Origin: WJMD01 sp964596015
GTDB taxonomy: Bacteria > Joyebacterota > Joyebacteria > Joyebacterales > Joyebacteraceae
Direction: 5' to 3'
Assembly (NCBI GenBank): GCA_964596015.1
Contig: CAZQSB010000049.1
Span: forward strand, 1 to 15,597
DNA length: 15,597 nucleotides
Shown here: piece after piece, positions 1 through 4,326 of the stretch
Layout: each line of letters opens with the position of its first letter
Numbering within the stretch: the stretch's first letter is position 1
Program-made: the position numbers and the translations under genes
The notes under the pieces: generated by a model
Told to the model about the DNA's origin: nothing
Databases searched by the model: none
Seen by the model: the letters and a program-made list of their open reading frames with translations, nothing else

Positions 1-255
1 TCCCGACTGATTGCGGCGGCTACGGGCAAGCTGGCCAACCCTGCGCTGGCGCAGAAGCTCGTGGACACCGACAAGCTTGGCCCCCAGTCCTCGCAGGAGG
101 ACTTCGACGCAGCCGTGGCGGCTGTGCTGGAGGCGGAGCCGTACCTCGCTGCGGGGGCTGCTACGCCGCCCAGCGGGGACACGGGCCCGCAGGGCTCGCC
201 CGCCGATGGGGCTGCCGACGCCAACAACTGGCTCAGGGGGCGTATCCAGAGCTGA
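1..255 (+). CDS. Head scaffolding protein, C-terminal part (5' end cut by window)
   Basis: The reading frame is open from the first base and ends at TGA 253-255, so only the last 84 codons are present. The fragment is acidic and Ala-rich. It contains a segment (LAQKLVDTDKLGPQSS, then a DFDAAVAAVLEAEPYL stretch) of the kind seen near the C-terminus of actinophage scaffold proteins, followed by a low-complexity Gly/Pro/Ala tail. Scaffolds guide assembly of the procapsid and leave before DNA packaging. Position supports the call: the next protein gene is the major capsid protein. A GTG at 61 is an internal codon, not the likely start. The call rests mainly on composition and gene order, because the N-terminal part is outside the window. 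Confidence 0.7.
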   Translation, partial: SRLIAAATGKLANPALAQKLVDTDKLGPQSSQEDFDAAVAAVLEAEPYLAAGAATPPSGDTGPQGSPADGAADANNWLRGRIQS

Positions 256-262
256 CGGGCTT

Positions 263-342
263 GGGGGCGGTGTGGTTTCGACGGGGCTGGAAGGCCGCAA
301 GCGGCACGGCACCGGACTCGGGTTCAACTCCCGACGCCTCCA
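263..342 (+). ncRNA. Mini-tmRNA: tRNA-like domain of tmRNA without an mRNA-like domain
   Basis: The 5' GGGGGCG (263-269) pairs with CGCCUCC (335-341) in a 7-bp acceptor stem whose third pair is G-U (265/339), followed by A342. G3-U70 with A73 is the alanine identity set of tmRNA and tRNA-Ala. The T-arm is UCGGG (318-322), loop UUCAACU (323-329), CCCGA (330-334). Bases 274-282 read GGUUUCGAC, the conserved tmRNA D-loop sequence, and GGAC (314-317) precedes the T-stem as in tmRNA. Where tmRNA has its long P2, tag reading frame and pseudoknots, there is only a closed hairpin: 283-289 pair with 307-313 with one G-A mismatch, and GCCG/CGGC (294-297/302-305) is capped by CAAG. CCA is not encoded (CAC follows). 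There is no D-stem or anticodon arm of an ordinary tRNA. No promoter fits between the scaffold stop (255) and the RNA, so it is probably cut from the scaffold transcript by RNase P. Confidence 0.8.
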
Positions 343-346
343 CACG

Positions 347-377
347 AAGGAGGGGCCCCAGACCGGGGCCCCTCTTT
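347..377 (+). terminator. Rho-independent terminator after scaffold and mini-tmRNA
   Basis: A perfect 9-bp GC-rich stem AGGGGCCCC (351-359) / GGGGCCCCT (365-373) with loop AGACC extends through weaker pairs at 347-350/374-377. It is followed by a pyrimidine-rich stretch (CTTTCCTT). It lies 5 nt after the RNA's discriminator base. It should end the upstream operon and separate it from the capsid promoter. Confidence 0.85.
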
Positions 378-383
378 CCTTGA

Positions 384-408
384 AGTCCTAACGGCTGCCG
401 TTAGGACT
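384..408. repeat. Perfect inverted repeat, 11-bp arms with 3-nt loop
   Basis: AGTCCTAACGG (384-394) and CCGTTAGGACT (398-408) are exact reverse complements around CTG. No T-tract follows, so it is a poor intrinsic terminator. It lies between the strong terminator and the capsid promoter. It could be an operator, or a hairpin that protects the 3' end of the upstream transcript. Confidence 0.7.
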
Positions 409-433
409 ATCTCGTCAGGACATTCCAAGTCAA

Positions 434-463
434 CTGCGTCTGGAGCGGCGGAGTGCGTGATAT
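434..463 (+). promoter_or_regulatory. Phage promoter P1 (capsid), CTGCG-N15-TGCGTGATAT
   Basis: CTGCG (434-438) is followed after 15 bases by TGCGTGATAT (454-463), a bipartite element found five times in the window. It lies 121 bases before the capsid start and just after the upstream terminator. The sequence ACTGCGTCTGGAG at its -35 side is shared exactly with promoter P4. Promoter function is inferred from placement, orientation and conservation. Confidence 0.75.
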
Positions 464-584
464 CTCCTTTGAGGAGCCCCTGTGGGGCCCCGCTGCTGCG
501 CCCCTGTGGGGCACTGCTGGTACTGGCCTGAGGCCACCGCAGAGACGACAAGAACACCCATCACCCCTTTGAGGAGCAAACACT
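464..584 (+). promoter_or_regulatory. Structured leader of the capsid mRNA
   Basis: The region between P1 and the capsid start holds three short hairpins: GCCCC-TGT-GGGGC twice (476-488 and 500-512, identical) and TGGCC-TGA-GGCCA (524-536). The 12-mer CCTTTGAGGAGC occurs at its start (466-477) and end (566-577). The second copy supplies the ribosome site GAGGAG (571-576), 8 nt from ATG 585. The first copy has the same Shine-Dalgarno core but no start codon after it. Such stems may stabilise a highly expressed message. Confidence 0.6.
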
Positions 585-1487
585 ATGGCGACTAATTACA
601 GCGCCCTTGCCCCGAAGGAGGTGGCCTCTGAGGTCATCAAGATGGCGACGGAGCAGTCCGCCGTCATGTCGCTGGCCCGGGTTCGGTCGCTTCCTGCGGG
701 TACCACCAACATCCCCGTGAACTCCGCCGTTGCTGCGGCTGGGTTCGTCACCGCCAACGGCGGGCAGAAGCCTGCCTCCGCCGTTGAGTGGAACACCGTC
801 TCCCTCACCCCTGAGGAGCTGGCGGTCACCATCCCCATCCCCGACGACTTCATTGAGGACGCCACCTTCCCCGTGTGGGACGAGGTTGCCTCGGATGTCG
901 CCCACGCCCTTGCGGACGCCTTCGACAAGGCTGTCCTGTTCGGCACCAACGCCCCGGCCACCTTCATCTCTGGCGGCATCATCGACGGGCTCACCGCTGA
1001 GCAGGGTTCGAGCGCTGCGGGCACCGACCTGCACGACGCCTTCAACGCCGCCATCGGCTCGGTGGAGGCTTCGGGTGTCATGCCGTCGGCCATCGTCGGT
1101 GACATCGCTGGACGCCAGTACGTCCGTGGGCTGCGTGACGAGAACGGCGTCCCGCTCTACTCCGACCCGACGGCGGGTGTGACGGGCGTGCTGCTCGGCC
1201 TCCCGTACCGCTCCACGACCCACTTCGACAACACCTCGCAGGACTTCATCGTTGGTGACTGGTCGAAGCTGCTCGTCGGCGTCCGTCAGGACTTGCGGGT
1301 GGAGTTCTCCAAGCACGGTGTCCTCACCGACGGCTCGGGGAACGTGACCGTCTCGGCCTTTGAGCAGGACATCACCCTGATGCGTGCGTACATGCGAGTG
1401 GGTGTGGCTCTCGCCAAGCCCATCTCCCGTGTCACTGGCACGGCCACCGTGCCGTTCGCCACGGTCATCGGGGCTCAGGGCTCCTAG
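585..1487 (+). CDS. Major capsid protein, HK97 fold
   Basis: This 300-residue protein forms the icosahedral shell. It matches the Phage_capsid (HK97-like) pattern of actinophages. A short N-terminal arm with the helix KEVASEVIKMATEQS leads into the segment RSLPAGTTNIPV. The later block VEWNTVSLTPEELAVTIPIP and then DDFIEDATF correspond to the E-loop region and the start of the spine helix and P domain. The C-terminal half carries the A domain (IVGDIAGRQYVRGLRDENG, YRSTTHF, FIVGDWSKLLVGVRQD) and ends with the typical ALAKPISRVTG strand. No long N-terminal delta domain is present, consistent with a separate scaffold gene upstream. The start is fixed by GAGGAG 8 nt before the ATG. It has its own promoter and a strong hairpin after its stop, so it is probably expressed above its neighbours. 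Confidence 0.93.
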   Translation: MATNYSALAPKEVASEVIKMATEQSAVMSLARVRSLPAGTTNIPVNSAVAAAGFVTANGGQKPASAVEWNTVSLTPEELAVTIPIPDDFIEDATFPVWDEVASDVAHALADAFDKAVLFGTNAPATFISGGIIDGLTAEQGSSAAGTDLHDAFNAAIGSVEASGVMPSAIVGDIAGRQYVRGLRDENGVPLYSDPTAGVTGVLLGLPYRSTTHFDNTSQDFIVGDWSKLLVGVRQDLRVEFSKHGVLTDGSGNVTVSAFEQDITLMRAYMRVGVALAKPISRVTGTATVPFATVIGAQGS

Positions 1488-1504
1488 TCCTGAGTGAGAG
1501 TTGA

Positions 1505-1541
1505 GGGGAGCGGGGCGGAGGAGTCCTCCGCTCTGCTCCCC
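1505..1541 (+). terminator. 17-bp hairpin after the capsid gene (attenuator or terminator)
   Basis: GGGGAGC-GGGG-CGGAGG (1505-1521) pairs continuously with CCTCCG-CTCT-GCTCCCC (1525-1541), counting two G-U pairs, around loop AGT. The following bases are C-rich with few Ts, so termination is likely partial. It would lower transcription of the connector genes relative to capsid, or protect the capsid mRNA 3' end. Confidence 0.6.
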
Positions 1542-1578
1542 CTGCCCTGCTCCCTTCAACACAGGAGGAGTGTGAACG

Positions 1579-1965
1579 ATGGCATACGCAACGGCTGGTG
1601 ACCTTCAGGACTACCTCCCCGGCATCGACGCCGCACGAGCGGGTGTGCTGGTGGAGCTGGCGTCCACCGTCATTGACGCCAACACGCACTCCACCATCCC
1701 GACGACCCCCGTGCCCGACAGGGTGAAGCTGGCCTGCCTCATGCAGGCTGCCCGCATCGCCCGCACAGACGACAAGGGCCAACAGGTGGTCAACGAGTCG
1801 GTCAGCGGTTACTCCGTTGGCTACGCCCAGCCCGGGCGCTCCGACTACGCCCTCCTGATGGCCGACGATGTGAAGGCTCTGCTCGCCCCGTGGCGGAACA
1901 CCAGCATGGTGGCTGACACCTTGGAGGGTGAGTACGAGGCGAGGATTGCAGCGGAGGGTGCGTGA
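1579..1965 (+). CDS. Head-tail connector (adaptor) protein
   Basis: This 128-residue protein follows the capsid gene directly, the place of the HK97 gp6-like or SPP1 gp15-like adaptor that docks on the portal ring after packaging. It is mainly alpha-helical, with an N-terminal YATAGDLQDYLPGID segment, then a helical bundle (RVKLACLMQAARIART) and a conserved-looking middle GYSVGYAQPGRSDYAL. The latter resembles the loop of connector proteins where a similar G-x-x-S-x-Y pattern occurs. AGGAGG (1563-1568) lies 10 nt before the ATG. Its stop overlaps the next start (GTGA), indicating translational coupling. Family assignment is from length, position and pattern, not from a search. Confidence 0.75.
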   Translation: MAYATAGDLQDYLPGIDAARAGVLVELASTVIDANTHSTIPTTPVPDRVKLACLMQAARIARTDDKGQQVVNESVSGYSVGYAQPGRSDYALLMADDVKALLAPWRNTSMVADTLEGEYEARIAAEGA

Positions 1966-2288
1966 GCATCCTGAACCTGCTCCACACCTCGGTGACGCTG
2001 GTACAGCGGACGGAAGGTGCTGTCTCCGACAACGGTGAGCCCACCGTGACTGAGACGACCCTGACGACCGTGGGCCACCTCGCCCAGCAGACGACGGGCG
2101 AGGACGGCACCGGCATCGTGACGGAGCAGCTCCGCCTATTCCTCCCCGCCGACACCCCCGTGGAGGCGTGGGACGCCGTGACCGTGGGGGCCTTCACCTA
2201 CGAGGTGGACGGCACCCCTTGGGCGGCTGTCAACGCCCGCACCGGCAACGTCTCCCATGTGGAGCTGACCCTGAAGCGAGCGACCTGA
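1962..2288 (+). CDS. Head closure (stopper) protein
   Basis: This 108-residue, mainly beta protein begins at GTG 1962, overlapping the previous stop by 4 nt. It has the layout of siphophage head closure or stopper proteins (SPP1 gp16 type), which plug the connector after packaging: an N-terminal strand (TSVTLVQRTEGAVSDNGEPT), a middle barrel segment (RLFLPADTPVEAWDAVTVG), then a FTYEVDGTPWAAVN strand and a C-terminal HVELTLKRA strand. The terms 'binding site reversal' or domain positions cannot be judged from sequence alone. Order adaptor-stopper-neck-terminator is the standard one and supports the call. Its TGA overlaps the next ATG. Confidence 0.75.
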   Translation: MSILNLLHTSVTLVQRTEGAVSDNGEPTVTETTLTTVGHLAQQTTGEDGTGIVTEQLRLFLPADTPVEAWDAVTVGAFTYEVDGTPWAAVNARTGNVSHVELTLKRAT

Positions 2289-2614
2289 TGGCCAAGGTGA
2301 GCACGAGCTGGACGTTGAACGAGGCTGGGCTGCGAGCCCTCGCCTCCCGCCAGCGGTTCCGTGCCCACCTCCGACGCACTGCCGACGCCATTGAGCGTGA
2401 GACGCAGAGCAAGGCCAACTGGTCTGGCTACGCCAAGGAGAAGCACTGGCATGTGCGTGAGGGCACCAACGCCAAGGGCTACGCCACCGCTGCCGCCTAC
2501 ACCACCTACTCGTTCGCCCACCTTGACGAGTTCGGGGGCGCCATGTACGTCGGCCCCTCCCGCCCGATGCGGCGGGCGTTGGACTCGCTGGGCCTGAAGC
2601 GGAAGGCGCTCTGA
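2288..2614 (+). CDS. HK97 gp10-like neck / minor tail protein
   Basis: This 108-residue basic protein starts at ATG 2288, within the TGATG overlap of the upstream stop. A longer frame opening at 2168 would overlap the stopper gene by 120 bases and is rejected. The N-terminal half is a helix rich in Arg and Lys (RASRQRFRAHLRRTADAIERETQSKA is its core, residues about 18-41). Then come the HWHV-type strand and YTTYSFAHLDEFGG. The C-terminus has RPMRRALDSLGL, the 'P-h-h-R-A-h' ending typical of HK97 gp10-like proteins. These sit at the head-tail junction and are needed for tail completion. The next gene starts at its stop codon. Confidence 0.72.
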   Translation: MAKVSTSWTLNEAGLRALASRQRFRAHLRRTADAIERETQSKANWSGYAKEKHWHVREGTNAKGYATAAAYTTYSFAHLDEFGGAMYVGPSRPMRRALDSLGLKRKAL

Positions 2615-3018
2615 TGGCCCTCCTCGCCAACGTCTCGGGCTCCATCTCCAAGCACCTCCGCAACGACCCGACTGTGAACGCTCACACCGGAACCGCTGTT
2701 TACACGGTGCTGCCCAACGAGCCCAAGAACTTCCCCATGATCCTCGTCGCCCGAACGGGCGGCGGGCCTGTCTTCACTGACCCCCTGATGCTGGACGAGG
2801 TTCGGCTTCAGGTGGATGTGTGGGCAGACCGACAGGCCGAAGCCAACACCGTGGCAGAGGCCGTGCGCTCGTCGCTGGCGTCCCTTCAGGGGACAGTCTT
2901 CGACGGCGCTGCCTTCGTGATGGTTGACCTCATCAACTACACGGAGAGCCCAGACACCAGCCTCACCCCGACCAAGCAGCGGGTCATTCTTGAAGTCCTG
3001 CTGCGGGTGCGGGTGTGA
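2614..3018 (+). CDS. Tail terminator (tail completion) protein
   Basis: This 134-residue protein is placed where siphophages encode the tail terminator, which caps the tail tube and joins it to the head. It has an N-terminal helix (ANVSGSISKHLRND), a beta core with FPMILVARTGGG and EVRLQVDVWADRQAEANTVAEAVRSSL, and a final RVILEVLLRVRV strand. The 'strand, D-x-W-x-x-x-x-x-E-A, helix' arrangement is characteristic of this family (lambda gpU / HK97 gp10-terminator-like fold). ATG 2614 overlaps the upstream TGA by one base. The -35 side of promoter P2 (CTGCG at 3001-3005) lies inside its last codons. Confidence 0.78.
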   Translation: MALLANVSGSISKHLRNDPTVNAHTGTAVYTVLPNEPKNFPMILVARTGGGPVFTDPLMLDEVRLQVDVWADRQAEANTVAEAVRSSLASLQGTVFDGAAFVMVDLINYTESPDTSLTPTKQRVILEVLLRVRV

Positions 3019-3030
3019 AGTGCGTGATAT
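3001..3030 (+). promoter_or_regulatory. Phage promoter P2 (major tail protein), CTGCG-N15-TGCGTGATAT
   Basis: CTGCG (3001-3005), 15 bases, TGCGTGATAT (3021-3030). The 17-mer AGTGCGTGATATAGGAA (3019-3035) is identical to that of P3 at 11698-11714. The upstream half lies within the end of the tail terminator gene. The predicted start point is about 3037, giving a leader of roughly 45 nt. Confidence 0.75.
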
Positions 3031-3041
3031 AGGAAAGAAAG

Positions 3042-3060
3042 GCGTGAGCCGCCCTCACGC
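3042..3060 (+). other. Leader hairpin of the major tail protein mRNA
   Basis: GCGTGAG (3042-3048) and CTCACGC (3054-3060) form a perfect 7-bp stem around CCGCC. It would lie within about 5 nt of the predicted P2 start point, and no T-tract follows. A 5'-terminal stem is more likely to stabilise mRNA than to terminate. Confidence 0.5.
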
Positions 3061-3081
3061 TCAGACAACTAGGAGTCGATG

Positions 3082-3639
3082 ATGCCCAACGACGCCAATG
3101 CCATTCCTGTGGCAGCGAACGGGAAGGTGTATGTGACCGCATACACCGGCTCGGAGACGCTGCCCACCGACAGCACCACCGCTATGAATGCCGCCTTCAC
3201 TGAGGTCGGCTACATCAGTGAGGATGGTGTGTCGTTCTCGTTCGCCACTGAGCAGGAGGGAATCCCTGCGTGGCAGAGCCTCTACCCCGTCCGCACGGTC
3301 GTGACCGGCACGGAGCTGGAGGCCAGCTTCTCCATGCTGGAGTGGAACGAGGACAGCCTCAAGCTCGCCTTCGGCGGCGGGACTTGGACGGACAACGCCG
3401 ACGACACCTACGACTTTGAGCCCCCGCTCGCTGGCGAGGGTTCGGACTTCGCCGTTGTCATCGACGCCACCGACGGCACCAAGTCCTACCGTATCGTGCT
3501 TCCACGAGTCTCGGTCACCGGCCTCGGTGACATCACCTTCGTCCGTGGGGAAGCCTCGGCTCTGGAGGTCACCCTCTCGGGGTTGGCCGACAGCACCGGA
3601 CAGGCGCTCTACATCTACTACGCCACCCCCTCGGCGTAG
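3082..3639 (+). CDS. Major tail (tube) protein
   Basis: This protein of about 185 residues polymerises into the tail tube. The sequence is beta-rich: NGKVYVTAYTGSETLPTD near the N-terminus, then the EVGYISEDGVSFSFATEQEGIPAWQS segment typical of actinophage tube proteins. The middle strand is TVVTGTELEASFSMLEWNEDSL, and the C-terminal core is YRIVLPRVSVTGLGDITFVRGEASALEVTLSGL. Two ATGs are in frame at 3079 and 3082. AGGAG at 3071-3075 leaves 3 nt to the first and 6 nt to the second, so the second is preferred. It has its own promoter and leader hairpin, as expected for a protein needed in hundreds of copies. Confidence 0.9.
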   Translation: MPNDANAIPVAANGKVYVTAYTGSETLPTDSTTAMNAAFTEVGYISEDGVSFSFATEQEGIPAWQSLYPVRTVVTGTELEASFSMLEWNEDSLKLAFGGGTWTDNADDTYDFEPPLAGEGSDFAVVIDATDGTKSYRIVLPRVSVTGLGDITFVRGEASALEVTLSGLADSTGQALYIYYATPSA

Positions 3640-3667
3640 TCAACGGACGAGCTAGGAGAGCGGACTC

Positions 3668-3931
3668 ATGGAACTTGACCTTGACGCATACCGTGCTGCC
3701 CGTGCGGAGACGCAGGAAGCTCGCAAGCTGACGCTGGGCGGGGTCGTCTACGACCTGCCCGCAGAGGTGCCCGTCGCTGTCTTGGAGGACTTCGGAGAGG
3801 GTCGTGTCATCGAAGGGTTGAAGGCCCTTGGTGGCGACGACTTCGCCGCAGCCTGCCGGGACAACGGCCTCACCTCCAGCGAGCTGACCGCCATCTTCAC
3901 TGAGTTGTACGGAGTGACCCCGGGAAACTGA
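3668..3931 (+). CDS. Tail assembly chaperone, first frame (gpG-like)
   Basis: This 87-residue acidic protein lies directly before the tape measure region, where siphophages place the gpG chaperone that coats the tape measure during tail assembly. It contains TLGGVVYDLPAEVPVAVLEDFGEG, a pattern common in actinophage chaperones ('h-x-h-G-x-x-Y-x-L-P'), and ends GVTPGN. AGGAG (3654-3658) lies 9 nt before ATG. Its final codons read CCG GGA AAC TGA, placing the canonical slippery heptamer GGGAAAC (3922-3928) in the correct phase for a -1 shift into the next frame. See the separate frameshift entry. Confidence 0.85.
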   Translation: MELDLDAYRAARAETQEARKLTLGGVVYDLPAEVPVAVLEDFGEGRVIEGLKALGGDDFAAACRDNGLTSSELTAIFTELYGVTPGN

Positions 3932-3977
3932 TGAGCCTCGCCCACCTCCTGAAGGAACGCTGGGAGGAGTGCGAGGC
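3922..3977 (+). promoter_or_regulatory. Programmed -1 frameshift site: slippery heptamer plus stem-loop
   Basis: GGGAAAC (3922-3928) is read G GGA AAC in the zero frame, just before TGA 3929-3931. After slipping back one base the ribosome reads CTG ATG AGC, the frame of the next gene. A stem-loop begins 6 nt after the heptamer: GCCTCGC (3935-3941) with GCGAGGC (3971-3977), an internal loop, then CCTCCT (3945-3950) with GGGAGG (3962-3967). Spacing and stem strength fit a stimulatory structure. This is the conserved gpG-gpGT mechanism of long-tailed phages. Confidence 0.85.
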
Positions 3978-4326
3978 CGACCTCAGGCGCTTCTACGGAC
4001 TCAGCCTGAGGGAGGTCGTGTATGGCTCGTCGGACATCTCGTGGCGGGAGCTGCTGAACCTGCTGAAGCGGGTGCCAGAGGACGGGGCGCTGAAGTCCCG
4101 TGACGGGTGGACGACCACCCACGAGCTGGCCGCAGTGAACGCTGAGGTGGGTCACGCCCTGCTGCTCGCCGTCATGGGCATCGGCGGCGTTAAGAAGCTG
4201 CCCAAGCCCCTGCACATCCCCCGCCCGGGGGAGAAGCCCGGGGCTCGGCGCAGGCGTGGGCCCCGCCCGGGGGCCGTGACCGCAGGCTCCTTGCAGGAGC
4301 TGGAGAGGTTGGCAGGCCGTGGCTGA
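3931..4326 (+). CDS. Tail assembly chaperone, second frame (gpT-like part of a frameshift product)
   Basis: This frame encodes 131 residues if started at its own ATG, which overlaps the upstream TGA. Through the -1 shift it forms a fusion of about 219 residues (87 + Leu + 131). The first half has the pattern SLAHLLKERWEECEADLRRFYGLSLREV and WRELLNLLKRVPEDG. That resembles the short chaperone domain found downstream of gpG in actinophages ('E-A-D-L-x-R-x-Y-G-h-D/S-L'). The C-terminal third is rich in Arg, Gly and Pro (GEKPGARRRRGPRPG), probably disordered. There is no good ribosome site of its own, consistent with translation chiefly as the fusion. Its end overlaps the tape measure start by 8 nt. 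Confidence 0.82.
   Translation: MSLAHLLKERWEECEADLRRFYGLSLREVVYGSSDISWRELLNLLKRVPEDGALKSRDGWTTTHELAAVNAEVGHALLLAVMGIGGVKKLPKPLHIPRPGEKPGARRRRGPRPGAVTAGSLQELERLAGRG

Noticed and set aside
263..342. attP site carrying a tmRNA 3' end, or an ordinary tRNA
   Set aside because: An attP copy would carry only the 3' part, but here the 5' acceptor strand and D-loop are present and pair correctly. No integrase is nearby. No anticodon arm can be drawn. An attachment role in addition cannot be excluded.
379..389. CTTGAAGTCCT shared with the sequence just before P2 (about 2989-3000)
   Set aside because: Its distance to the promoter boxes differs (about 45 bases in P1, none in P2), and the second copy encodes conserved residues of the tail terminator. 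It is probably chance.
11..391. 126-codon frame across the scaffold end, mini-tmRNA and terminator
   Set aside because: It runs through a clear RNA gene and a terminator, has Arg/Ser-rich shadow composition, and conflicts with the scaffold frame.
561..1562. 333-codon minus-strand frame opposite the capsid gene
   Set aside because: Long antisense frames are common in GC-rich coding DNA. It shows no domain and is opposite a certain gene.
2168..2287. Upstream extension of the neck gene
   Set aside because: It would overlap the stopper gene by 120 bases. ATG 2288 in the TGATG overlap fits the local pattern.
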